From assembly GCF_001885585.1 (NCBI RefSeq), contig NZ_LSRP01000001.1, forward strand, positions 124,001-188,000: a stretch of DNA of 64,000 nucleotides, in the 5' to 3' direction. The translations under genes were made by a program, and so were the position numbers. The notes below the pieces were generated by a model that saw nothing but the letters and a program-made list of their open reading frames with translations, searched no databases and was not told the origin of the DNA. This stretch comes from Pararhizobium antarcticum (GTDB lineage: Bacteria; Pseudomonadota; Alphaproteobacteria; Rhizobiales; Rhizobiaceae). Shown in pieces: positions 17,831 through 25,805 of the stretch. Positions within the stretch are counted from its first letter, which is position 1. Each line of letters begins with the position of its first letter.

Positions 17831-18724
17831 TCAAGCTTTGACGTTGCCGCGGGTGACGGCGTTGGCGATGAGGGCGATGACACGGTCGAGCATGAAGCCG
17901 ACAATGCCGACATAGACGAGGGCGACGATGATGTCGCTGATCAGCGAGGAGTTCCACGCATCCCAGATGAAGAAGCCGATACCGACGCCGCCGATCAGCA
18001 TTTCAGCGGCAACGATGGCAAGCCAGGAGAGGCCGATACCGATGCGCAGGCCGGTGAAGATATAGGGGGCGGCGGCCGGCAGCATGATCTTGGTGAAGTA
18101 TTCGAAACCGTTCAGGCGCAGGACCTTGGCGACATTCTGGTAGTCCTGCGGGATATTGCGGATACCGACGGCCGTGTTGATGATCACCGGCCAGACGGCG
18201 GTGATGAAGATGACGAAGATGGCCGAAGGATTGCCGTCGCGGAAGGCGGCAAGCGACAGCGGCAGCCAGGCCAGCGGCGGAACGGTGCGCAGAACCTGGA
18301 AGATCGGGTCGAGACCACGCATGGCAAGGTCGCTCTGGCCGATCAGCGTTCCAAGCGCGATGCCGGCGATCGCAGCCAGCGCATAACCCACCGCCACGCG
18401 CTGGAGACTGGCGAAAATATGCCAGAACATGCCCTGGTCGGTACCTTGTCCGATATAGAACGGATCGACGATCAGTGCCCAGCTCTCTTCAAGGACACGC
18501 GACGGCGCCGGAAGGCTCGATGTCGGCGAAGAACAGAGAAGCTCCCAGGCGCCGAGCAGCACGGCCAGCATGATCAGCGGCGGCAGGACGTTGTCCGCAA
18601 GCGTCTTGACGAAAGGCGGGAGGCGAAATCCAGCCGATGGACGGGCCGCACGCGCCAAAGTGACGACGCTTGCAGACGGCTTCGCCGCCGTTTCGGACTT
18701 GATGTTGAGATTGGTCACGGACAT
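17831..18724 (-). CDS. nrtB: Nitrate ABC transporter permease
   Basis: A 297-residue inner-membrane permease of the nitrate/sulfonate/taurine family with about six spans. A long polar N terminus (about 40 residues) precedes the first span (LPPLIMLAVLLGAWELL). The conserved loop PLAWLPLSLAAFRDGNPSAIFVIF and the EAA-type segment before GLRIGIGLSWLAIVAAEML identify it. It lies between nrtA (63-base gap) and nrtC. Confidence 0.93.
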   Translation of the reverse strand: MSVTNLNIKSETAAKPSASVVTLARAARPSAGFRLPPFVKTLADNVLPPLIMLAVLLGAWELLCSSPTSSLPAPSRVLEESWALIVDPFYIGQGTDQGMFWHIFASLQRVAVGYALAAIAGIALGTLIGQSDLAMRGLDPIFQVLRTVPPLAWLPLSLAAFRDGNPSAIFVIFITAVWPVIINTAVGIRNIPQDYQNVAKVLRLNGFEYFTKIMLPAAAPYIFTGLRIGIGLSWLAIVAAEMLIGGVGIGFFIWDAWNSSLISDIIVALVYVGIVGFMLDRVIALIANAVTRGNVKA

Positions 18725-18787
18725 GCCGGTCTCCTGTAATCGATCGGGAGACAGCCGGCGGCGAAACGCCGGCTGCGGGAAAATGGA

Positions 18788-20080
18788 TCAGGCGAAACGC
18801 TTGATGTCGAGGCTGGCGAGATAGGCTTCCGGATTGGCCGGATCGAAGGTCTTGCCATCGAAGAAGGTCTCTATGCCGCGCGAGGTGGAGGCCGGAACAT
18901 CGGTGATGCCAAGGCCCTTTGCGGCTTCGCGCCAGATGTCCTCGCGATTAACCTTGGCAATCATGCCCTTGATATCCGTGCCGGGTTCGAACTTGCCCCA
19001 TCGGATGTCCTCCGTCAGGAACCAGGCATCGTGGCTCTGGAAGGGATAGGACGCATGGTCCATCCAGAACTTCATCAAATGCGGGCTGTTCTCCACGACC
19101 TTGCCGTTGCCATAGTCGTATTCCCCCTTGAGGCGGCCGACGAGATCGCGTGGCGGGACGTTGAACCAGGCGCGTTTGCCAACGATGGTCGCCAGTTCTT
19201 CCTTGTTGGCCATGTCGTCGCACCATTGCTGCGCCTCCATGATGGCCATGGTAATCGCCTTGGCGGCGTTCGGGTGCTTCTCGACCCAGTCGGCGCGCAT
19301 GGCGAACGACTTTTCCGGATGTTTCGCCCAGATTTCCCCCGTATTCGTCGCCGTATAGCCGATGCCCTGGTTGACGAGCTGCGCATTCCACGGTTCGCCG
19401 ACACAGAAACAGTCCATCGTGCCGACCTTCATATTGGCAACCATCTGCGGCGGCGGAACGACAATGGTTTCCACGTCGCTGTCCGGATCGATACCGCCGG
19501 CAGCCAGCCAGTAGCGCAACCATAGATCATGTGTACCACCCGGGAAGGTCATCGCCACTTTGGCCGGCGCACCATCGGCCTTCTTCTTGGCGAAGACTTC
19601 CTTGAGGGCACCGGCATCGATGCCGACCTTGAGATCGGCATAGGCGCTGCTGACGGAAATCGCCTGTGCATCAAGATTGAGGCGGGCAAGGATCGCCATC
19701 GGCAATGGCTGGCCGTTCTGGGTCACCTTGCCGGCGGAGATCAGGTAGGGCATCGGCGTCAGGATGTGCGCCCCGTCAATGCCGCTGCCGTCCGAGCCGA
19801 GCACGAGGTTGTCGCGCGTCGTCCCCCAGGATGCCTGCTTGACGACGTCGACATCCGGCATGCCGTGCTTCTCGAAGAAGCCCTTTTCCTTGGCGATGAT
19901 CAACGGCGCCGAATCCGTGAGTGCAATGAAGCCGAGCACGGCCTTCGTCGTCTCGGGCCCCGCGCCCTGCGCAAATGCGCCGGAGGGAAAAGCCATTTTC
20001 ACGGCACCCATCAGCGCCGTTGCGGCTGTGGTTTTCAACATGTTGCGGCGGGTCAGTCCGCCCGACAGGATCCTGCTCAT
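18788..20080 (-). CDS. nrtA: Nitrate ABC transporter substrate-binding protein
   Basis: A 430-residue NrtA/CmpA-family binding protein. The N terminus has a Tat-type signal (LTRRNMLKTTAATALMGAVK ... AFAQ), so the folded protein is probably exported by Tat and acts in the periplasm. Motifs FPGGTHDLWLRYWLAAGGIDPDSDVE and DCFCVGEPWNAQLV are typical of nitrate binders. The start MSRILSGG has the ribosome site AGAGGGA. It is the first gene of the nas operon and is preceded by a roughly 185-nt structured leader. It resembles the neighbouring cytoplasmic NasS, which has the same length. Confidence 0.94.
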   Translation of the reverse strand: MSRILSGGLTRRNMLKTTAATALMGAVKMAFPSGAFAQGAGPETTKAVLGFIALTDSAPLIIAKEKGFFEKHGMPDVDVVKQASWGTTRDNLVLGSDGSGIDGAHILTPMPYLISAGKVTQNGQPLPMAILARLNLDAQAISVSSAYADLKVGIDAGALKEVFAKKKADGAPAKVAMTFPGGTHDLWLRYWLAAGGIDPDSDVETIVVPPPQMVANMKVGTMDCFCVGEPWNAQLVNQGIGYTATNTGEIWAKHPEKSFAMRADWVEKHPNAAKAITMAIMEAQQWCDDMANKEELATIVGKRAWFNVPPRDLVGRLKGEYDYGNGKVVENSPHLMKFWMDHASYPFQSHDAWFLTEDIRWGKFEPGTDIKGMIAKVNREDIWREAAKGLGITDVPASTSRGIETFFDGKTFDPANPEAYLASLDIKRFA

Positions 20081-20131
20081 TGTCGATTCCCTCTCTGTTG
20101 CCCGAAGGCCCGAAGCCCAAAAAAAACGCAC

Positions 20132-20151
20132 AAAAAAACGCCGCTCGGCAT
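20132..20151 (-). terminator. Candidate leader terminator of the nas operon
   Basis: On the minus strand the short stem AUGCC-GAGC-GGCGU is followed at once by seven Ts, and a second run of eight Ts follows at 20119-20126. The stem is weak alone. Its 3' arm CGGCGU could also pair with ACGCCG at the very start of the transcript, offering a switch between alternative folds. Confidence 0.5.
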
Positions 20152-20197
20152 ACGCGTCGAGAGAATGGGAGAAGTCCCTCTCGATGCAGAAAGCCTT

Positions 20198-20264
20198 GCG
20201 ACGTCGATGTCACTGATTGAACGGCATGCCGTTCAATGGCGCCAAGATCTTCGTTGACCTCGGC
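20198..20264 (-). ncRNA. Tandem hexaloop leader hairpins (NasT/ANTAR target)
   Basis: In the nas leader RNA, stem 1 is GCCGAGGUC / GAUCUUGGC (20241-20264) closing the six-base loop AACGAA. Stem 2 is GUGAC / GUCGC (20198-20213) closing AUCGAC. Both loops have A at position 1 and G at position 4, the hallmark of RNAs bound by ANTAR-domain antiterminators such as NasR and NasT. The encoded NasT sits just upstream. A palindrome lies between the two stems, so the spacing is longer than in many known cases. Confidence 0.75.
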
Positions 20265-20275
20265 GTTTTAAACAA

Positions 20276-20292
20276 AGCAAACAGCGTGCCAG
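20276..20292 (-). promoter_or_regulatory. Sigma-54 promoter of the nas operon
   Basis: On the minus strand the sequence CTGGCACGCTGTTTGCT matches the sigma-54 consensus YTGGCACG-N4-TTGCW at every conserved base, with GG and GC ten bases apart. The start site would be about 20265, immediately before the first hexaloop hairpin. Confidence 0.85.
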
Positions 20293-20388
20293 TTTGTATT
20301 TTATTTTATAATATATTGTTTTAATTGAGTATTTTCAAGTATTTTGGCATGCTCAAAATTTCACCAATGGCCGTATCGGCCTTCGATT

Positions 20389-20426
20389 TGTGCAGCGCAC
20401 AGAAGCGATTGCAGCATTCTTATGCA
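20389..20426. promoter_or_regulatory. Candidate NtrC upstream activating sites
   Basis: TGCA-N9-TGCA at 20410-20426 has the outer bases and length of the NtrC consensus (TGCACC-N5-GGTGCA) but not the inner CC/GG. Next to it is the inverted repeat TGTGC-AGC-GCACA at 20389-20401. The distance of 125-160 bases to the sigma-54 start site is right for an enhancer. The match is partial. Confidence 0.4.
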
Positions 20427-20434
20427 GAGCTCGT

Positions 20435-21727
20435 TCAGATATCATCCCGGGAAAGGGGGGCAGCATCGGCCACTCGAATCGGAAATCCCGCCACATAAGC
20501 GGGTATGCCCGACGGGTCGAAAACGTGGCCGTCGATGAAAGTGTCGCCGGCCACGGCACCCTCGATACGCCGGTCGTCCGCCGGATCGGGCAATGGACCG
20601 AGTGCTGCGCGGTAGAGATCCGGCCGATAGGCGGATGATGCAAGCCGTTCGCCTTCGGCAGAGTGCCCGATCTGTCCCCAGCGGATCATCTGACTGTAGA
20701 TCCACAGCGCCTTGCTCGGCCGCGGATAGTTCGCAAGGTTGTTATGGAAGATAAAATAATTGTCGATGACCCGCTGGCTGCCCTGCGGATCGACGGTGAA
20801 TTCGCCGCGCAGGACGCGTCGGATGATATCGACGGGTGCGGCGACGTAGCGGGCATCGGCCAGCGCATCGGCGAGTGCATCGCGGTTTTCCGGCTGGTCG
20901 CACCATCGGGCCGCCGCATCCAGAGCCACGATGAGGCGCGACAGTGTTTCCGGGTGGCTGTCGGCCCATTCGGGACGAGTGGCCATGACCTTTTCAGGCG
21001 CTGACGGCCACAGGTCCTGTTTTGCAGCGACAATACGCCCGACGCCGCGCTCGGACGCGACCATGTTCCACGGCGCACCGACGCAGAAACCGTCGATGGC
21101 CCCGGCTGCAAGGGCATCCGAGGTGAGTGGCGGTGGCACGACGATCAGGCGCACATCCGTATCGGGATCGATACCGCCGGCCGCCAGCCAGTAACGCAGT
21201 TCGTAATTATGGGACGAAAACGGATAGGTCATGCCGAAGGTCGGCAGCGCCTCGCCATCCCTCTTCATGCGGACGATCACTTTCGCCAGCGCCTCGGCAT
21301 TGGCAAGAGCCGTTTCGCCGCCCGCCAGATCCGCCTCTGCCTGCATGCGGGCATAGAGCCGTGTCGACAGCGTGATCGCATTGCCGCCGCGACCAAGCGA
21401 AAACGGCGTGATCGTCGGCGACGGATTGGAGCCCAGCCCAAGCGCTGCCGCAACGGGCATCGGCGACAGCATGTGCGCCACGTCGAACTGGCGGAAGGCA
21501 AGCCGGTCGCGGACATTTGCCCAGGAAACGTCGCGCACGAGATCAAGCGCAATGCCCTCGCGCGCCGCAAAACCGAACTCCGCGGCGGCAATCAGCACCG
21601 ACGCATCGACAAGCGGGATGAAGCCCGCGCGCACGACCCGCGCGCCTTCGCTGCGCACCCGCTCGGGCGCTGCCACCGCACCGCCGGCAGCATGGCCGCC
21701 AGGGCTCAGATCGTCACGCGCTTTCAT
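20435..21727 (-). CDS. nasS: Nitrate/nitrite sensor NasS
   Basis: A 430-residue protein of the NrtA fold but without a signal peptide: the N terminus is polar and charged (MKARDDLSPGGHAAGGAVAA), so it should stay in the cytoplasm. It keeps the ligand-binding pattern TYPFSSHNYELRYWLAAGGIDPDTDVRLIVVPPP and IDGFCVGAPWNM. In the NasST system NasS sequesters NasT and releases it when nitrate or nitrite binds. The start is the ATG at 21727; a GTG three codons earlier also fits. It follows nasT by 59 bases in the same direction, and the controlled operon starts downstream. Confidence 0.9.
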   Translation of the reverse strand: MKARDDLSPGGHAAGGAVAAPERVRSEGARVVRAGFIPLVDASVLIAAAEFGFAAREGIALDLVRDVSWANVRDRLAFRQFDVAHMLSPMPVAAALGLGSNPSPTITPFSLGRGGNAITLSTRLYARMQAEADLAGGETALANAEALAKVIVRMKRDGEALPTFGMTYPFSSHNYELRYWLAAGGIDPDTDVRLIVVPPPLTSDALAAGAIDGFCVGAPWNMVASERGVGRIVAAKQDLWPSAPEKVMATRPEWADSHPETLSRLIVALDAAARWCDQPENRDALADALADARYVAAPVDIIRRVLRGEFTVDPQGSQRVIDNYFIFHNNLANYPRPSKALWIYSQMIRWGQIGHSAEGERLASSAYRPDLYRAALGPLPDPADDRRIEGAVAGDTFIDGHVFDPSGIPAYVAGFPIRVADAAPLSRDDI

Positions 21728-21786
21728 TCTGTACACCCTGACATATCCTGCTTGCTGTTATCCTGTCCGTCATCAGATAGCGCCGC

Positions 21787-22377
21787 TCATCGCATCAGCA
21801 ATCCGGCGGCCGTCACCACGCTCTGCGCGATATCGGTCAGCTTTTTCTTCTCGTTCATCGCCGTCTGCCGCAGCATGGTGAATGCTTCCTCTTCCGAAAT
21901 CTGCCGCATCTGCATGAGAATGCCCTTGGCCCGCTCGATGATCTTGCGCTCTTCGAGCGCCGATTTGGCATCCGCCAGTTCCCGCTGCAGGCGGCTAAAC
22001 GCGTTGAAACGGCTGACGGCCATGTCCAGTATTGGCTTCACCCGCTCCTTTTTCAGCCCGTCGACAATATAGGCGGAAACGCCGGCCTCGACCGCCGCCT
22101 CGATCGAGGCGGTATCGGACCTGTCGACAAACATTGCGATCGGTCGGCTGACAGCCCGTGTCAACTGGAACAGGTGCTCCATCATATCGCGGTTCGGATT
22201 CTCGATATCGATGACGATGACATCAGGCACAATCACTTCGATCTGGCGCGCCAATCCGACGATTTCATGCAGCACCGTCACGTGCTCATGACCCGCCTCG
22301 CGCAGGCCTGTCTCGATGATCGAGGCACGGATATGGTTTTCATCGATAACCAGAATGGATAAAGGTTTGGCCGACAT
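21787..22377 (-). CDS. nasT: ANTAR-domain antiterminator NasT
   Basis: A 196-residue two-domain protein. A receiver-like N-terminal domain (ILVIDENHIRASIIETGLREAGH, VPDVIVIDIENPNRD) is followed by a coiled linker and a C-terminal ANTAR domain (ALEERKIIERAKGILMQMRQISEEEAFTMLRQTAMNEKKKLTDIA). ANTAR domains bind paired hexaloop hairpins in leader RNA and prevent termination; such hairpins are present ahead of nrtA. The receiver lacks the usual lysine near its end, consistent with control by NasS binding rather than phosphorylation. Confidence 0.93.
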   Translation of the reverse strand: MSAKPLSILVIDENHIRASIIETGLREAGHEHVTVLHEIVGLARQIEVIVPDVIVIDIENPNRDMMEHLFQLTRAVSRPIAMFVDRSDTASIEAAVEAGVSAYIVDGLKKERVKPILDMAVSRFNAFSRLQRELADAKSALEERKIIERAKGILMQMRQISEEEAFTMLRQTAMNEKKKLTDIAQSVVTAAGLLMR

Positions 22378-22581
22378 GGTGCGAGTCTGCCCACAAGCGG
22401 CTTCTTGTGCAATGCAAAAATCATCCTTATGACCGCTATATATTCCGAATTGTTTTTCAAGATTGCCAGCAAGTATCGTACACTCGCGACAGTTCCCGCG
22501 GTTACAGGCCTGTCAGGCAAAAAATTTGATAAGATACACGACACGTGAAAGCTTTTTTGAGCAACTGGATTATTTGAGGAC

Positions 22582-24363
22582 GTGCTTGTGACGAAAAATC
22601 CGAAATTGAAAACGGGCTCTGCGGAGCCCGGCGCAGCGCTGCGGAACTGCAAGACCGCCTTTATCGGCGTGTTCATGGCCAGCGCGCTCGTGAACATCCT
22701 TTATCTGACCGGATCGTTCTTCATGCTCGAGGTCTATGACCGCGTCCTGCCGAGCCGCAGCATCCCGACGCTGATTGCCCTCTGCCTGCTGGCACTCCTT
22801 TTGTATGCGTTCCAGGGGGCATTCGAAATGATGCGCGGACGCATGCTCGTGCGCATTGCCGGTGCCCTCGACGAAGCGATGGGCGCCCGTATCTATCGCG
22901 CCGTCGTACAGGCGCCGCTCAAACTCAGGACCCAGGGCGATGGCCTGCAGGCGCTGCGTGATTTCGACCAGGTTCGTTCGTTCCTGTCGGGAACAGGACC
23001 GGCCGCGTTTTTCGATCTGCCCTGGCTGCCCTTCTACATCGGCATCTGCTTCCTGTTTCATCCAATGATCGGTTATGTCGCCATTGTCGGCTCGCTCATC
23101 CTGATTGGCCTCACCTTTTTGACAAATGCCGGCACGCAGGGCCCATCGCGCGCTGCCTCGGAAGCCGGCAACCGCCGCAATGCCTTTGCCCAGGCATCGC
23201 AGCGCAACGCCGAAGTGATGCAGGCCATGGGCATGCTCGGCCGCATGTCGGAAATCTGGGAACGGCGCAACCGCACCTATCGTGACCAGAACCGACTGAC
23301 GTCGGATGTCGGCAATGGCTATGGCGCGGTGTCGAAAGTGTTCCGTATGGCCTTGCAGTCCGGAGTGCTCGCAACAGGCGCCGTTCTCGTCATTCAGGGC
23401 GCGGCGTCGCCCGGCATCATCATTGCCGGCTCCATCCTGACGGCCCGTGCACTGGCACCCGTTGAACTCGCGATCGGCAACTGGCGGGGTTACGTCGCCA
23501 GCCGGCAAAGCTGGCAGCGCCTCAAGGATCTTCTGCAGGCCCTTCCCGAGCGGGAGGCCCCGCTCGAACTGCCGGCACCCCGGGAGCGGCTGAGTGCAGA
23601 AGCACTGGCGGGCGGCCCACCCGGCGCCCAGCGGCTGACCTTCGCCGAGATCAATTTCACCGTCCGGGCGGGCAGCGCGCTGGGCGTGATCGGCCCGAGC
23701 GCTTCGGGAAAGTCTTCGCTGGCGCGTGCACTCATCGGCATCTGGCCGGCCCACCGCGGCGCGGTGCGGCTCGACGGCGCCGCCCTCGACCAGTGGGACA
23801 GCGACATGCTGGGTCGCCATATCGGCTACCTGCCCCAGGACGTCGAGCTCTTCGCCGGCACGGTCGCGCAGAACATTGCCCGTTTCGCCGAAGACGCAAC
23901 GTCCGAAGCCATTGTCGCTGCGGCGCGCGCGGCTCGTGTCAACGATCTGATCCTGAAGCTGCCGAACGGTTACGAAACCGACATCGGCGAAGGCGGTGCA
24001 GCCCTCTCGGCAGGTCAACGCCAGCGTGTCGCCCTCGCACGTGCGCTCTACGGCGATCCCTTCCTCGTCGTTCTCGACGAGCCGAATTCCAACCTTGATG
24101 CCGAGGGCGAGCAGGCGCTTTCCGAGGCGATCATGACGGTCCGGTCGCGCGGCGGCATCGTCGTCGTCATTGCCCATCGACCAAGCGCCCTCGCCAGCGC
24201 CGACATGGTGCTGATGATGAACGAGGGGCGCATGCAGGCCTTCGGACCGAAGGAGGAGGTTCTGTCGCAGATTCTCCGCAAGGAAAACCAGGGCCGCCAG
24301 CCTCAGATTGAACGCGCTTCACCCTTGAAGGTGGTCGGCGAAGGACAGGACAGCGCATCGTGA
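22582..24363 (+). CDS. prsD: Type I secretion ABC exporter (PrsD-like)
   Basis: A 593-residue half-transporter. The N-terminal membrane domain has about six spans (residues 25-310), followed by an ATPase domain with Walker A GPSASGKSS near 375, signature LSAGQRQRVALARAL and Walker B FLVVLDEPNSNLD. It belongs to the PrtD/PrsD group that exports RTX-like proteins such as exopolysaccharide lyases. It overlaps prsE by GTGA. No substrate gene or outer-membrane TolC partner lies alongside, so the cargo is unknown. The 204 bases between it and divergent nasT must hold both promoters. Confidence 0.88.
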   Translation: MLVTKNPKLKTGSAEPGAALRNCKTAFIGVFMASALVNILYLTGSFFMLEVYDRVLPSRSIPTLIALCLLALLLYAFQGAFEMMRGRMLVRIAGALDEAMGARIYRAVVQAPLKLRTQGDGLQALRDFDQVRSFLSGTGPAAFFDLPWLPFYIGICFLFHPMIGYVAIVGSLILIGLTFLTNAGTQGPSRAASEAGNRRNAFAQASQRNAEVMQAMGMLGRMSEIWERRNRTYRDQNRLTSDVGNGYGAVSKVFRMALQSGVLATGAVLVIQGAASPGIIIAGSILTARALAPVELAIGNWRGYVASRQSWQRLKDLLQALPEREAPLELPAPRERLSAEALAGGPPGAQRLTFAEINFTVRAGSALGVIGPSASGKSSLARALIGIWPAHRGAVRLDGAALDQWDSDMLGRHIGYLPQDVELFAGTVAQNIARFAEDATSEAIVAAARAARVNDLILKLPNGYETDIGEGGAALSAGQRQRVALARALYGDPFLVVLDEPNSNLDAEGEQALSEAIMTVRSRGGIVVVIAHRPSALASADMVLMMNEGRMQAFGPKEEVLSQILRKENQGRQPQIERASPLKVVGEGQDSAS

Positions 24364-25691
24364 GCAATCAGGACACCGGCCCCGAGGAAAAACAACCCGT
24401 CAGCGCCCGCCGTTCGCTGGCGCGCCACATGACCGCCGTGACGGTTCTCGCTGTCGCCCTGGTCGGCGGCATCGGCGGCTGGGCCGCGACGACAGAGCTG
24501 TCGAGTGCAATCGTCGCTTCCGGCACTGTCATCGTCGACAGCAATGTCAAGAAGATCCAGCACCTGACAGGCGGCATCGTCGGCGCCGTGACCGTCAAGG
24601 AGGGCGACCGCGTCGACGCGGGCCAGATCCTCATCAAGCTCGACGGCACGACAGTTCAGGCCAACCTGTCGATCGTTCAGAACACGTTGGCCCAGCTCTA
24701 TGCCCGGCGCGCCCGCTTGCTGGCAGAGCAGATTGCCGCCGATACGTTCAGCATTCCGGAAAAGCTGACGGAATTGACCAACGGCGCGTCGGCAGAGACA
24801 CTGGAAGCCAGCGAGCGCAAGCTGTTCATCAGCCGCCGGAATGCGCTGAGCGGCATGAAAAGCCAGCTCGCCTCCCGCAAGGACCAGCTGGCAGACGAAA
24901 ACAAGGGCCAGACCGTTCAGCTGGCTGCCATCGAAGATGCGCTAACGTTGATCAACGAGGAACTCGTCGGACTGGAAAAGCTCTATGCGAAGGGCTTGGT
25001 CTCGATGCAGCGATTGACGGAACTGAAGCGCAATCGCGCCCAGCTCGAAGGCGAGCGTGGAGCCCGGATCGCAGCGCGGGCGCAGGCCGCTGGTAAGGCC
25101 AGTGAAATCGACCTGCAGATACTCCAGCTCGACGAGGACCGTCGAACCGAGATCGCCAAGGAACTGACCGACGTCGAGGGCAAGATCGCGGAATACGAGG
25201 ACCGCCGGATCGCAGCCGTGGACCAGCTGAAACGGCTGGACATCCGCGCGCCGCTCAGTGGGCGCGTCTATCAGCTCGCCGTGCATACCGTGAACGGCGT
25301 GATCAATCCGGGCGAAACGCTGATGCTGGTCGTTCCGGAAGCAGACAGCCTGACGATCGAGGCTCGCATCGCCACCCACGACATCGACCAGATCCGCCTC
25401 GGACAGCCGGTCGACGTGCGTTTCAGCGCATTCAACCAACGCACCACGCCGCTGGTGATCGGCGAAGTGGCGACCATCGCGCCGGATCTGATCACCGACC
25501 AGCGCACAGGTGCCAGCTATTATGCCCTGCGCATCCGCCCGACAGCCGAAAGCATCGCCAAGCTCGAGAACCTGACGCTCTATCCCGGCATGCCGGCGGA
25601 GGTTTTCATCAAGATCGCCGACCGCACCGTCATGTCCTATCTGGCAAAGCCGCTAACGGAGCAGATCCAGCACACCTTCCGCGAGGAGTGA
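24360..25691 (+). CDS. prsE: Type I secretion membrane fusion protein (PrsE-like)
   Basis: A 443-residue HlyD-family adaptor: one N-terminal span (ARHMTAVTVLAVALVGGIGGWAA with flanking charges), lipoyl/barrel halves (GTVIVDSNVKKIQHLTGGIV near residue 60 and IRAPLSGRVYQLAVHTVNGV near 300), and a long helical hairpin in between (residues about 100-280). The start is GTG overlapping the prsD stop. It links the PrsD exporter to an outer-membrane channel encoded elsewhere. Confidence 0.9.
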   Translation: MSNQDTGPEEKQPVSARRSLARHMTAVTVLAVALVGGIGGWAATTELSSAIVASGTVIVDSNVKKIQHLTGGIVGAVTVKEGDRVDAGQILIKLDGTTVQANLSIVQNTLAQLYARRARLLAEQIAADTFSIPEKLTELTNGASAETLEASERKLFISRRNALSGMKSQLASRKDQLADENKGQTVQLAAIEDALTLINEELVGLEKLYAKGLVSMQRLTELKRNRAQLEGERGARIAARAQAAGKASEIDLQILQLDEDRRTEIAKELTDVEGKIAEYEDRRIAAVDQLKRLDIRAPLSGRVYQLAVHTVNGVINPGETLMLVVPEADSLTIEARIATHDIDQIRLGQPVDVRFSAFNQRTTPLVIGEVATIAPDLITDQRTGASYYALRIRPTAESIAKLENLTLYPGMPAEVFIKIADRTVMSYLAKPLTEQIQHTFREE

Positions 25692-25805
25692 GACCAGGCG
25701 ACGGCAGCGCAGCCTGTGTTGCCCGAAAACGCTGTCTGCAGCGAATCTGTGCTGCAGCGCAAAAATCCGTGGCTCTCCCTGTCCCGGCGGCTGTAAGATA
25801 GATCC

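Larger units (their letters stand above)
20081..20434 (-). promoter_or_regulatory. nas operon promoter and leader region
   Basis: This gene-free stretch of 354 bases is AT-rich in its middle. Reading towards nrtA it holds candidate NtrC sites (20389-20426), a sigma-54 promoter (20276-20292), a stem with hexaloop AACGAA (20241-20264), a 20-bp palindrome (20217-20236), a second hexaloop stem AUCGAC (20198-20213), a further hairpin (20157-20184) and a terminator-like hairpin with a T run (20132-20151). Together these suggest nitrogen control of initiation plus nitrate control of leader termination by NasT. Confidence 0.75.

Noticed and set aside
20435-21727. nasS as a second periplasmic nitrate-binding protein
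   Set aside because: No signal peptide is present and it is adjacent to nasT, which fits the cytoplasmic sensor instead.
22570-24177. A 535-codon minus-strand open frame opposite prsD
   Set aside because: Shadow of the ABC exporter; no start context and no recognisable domain.
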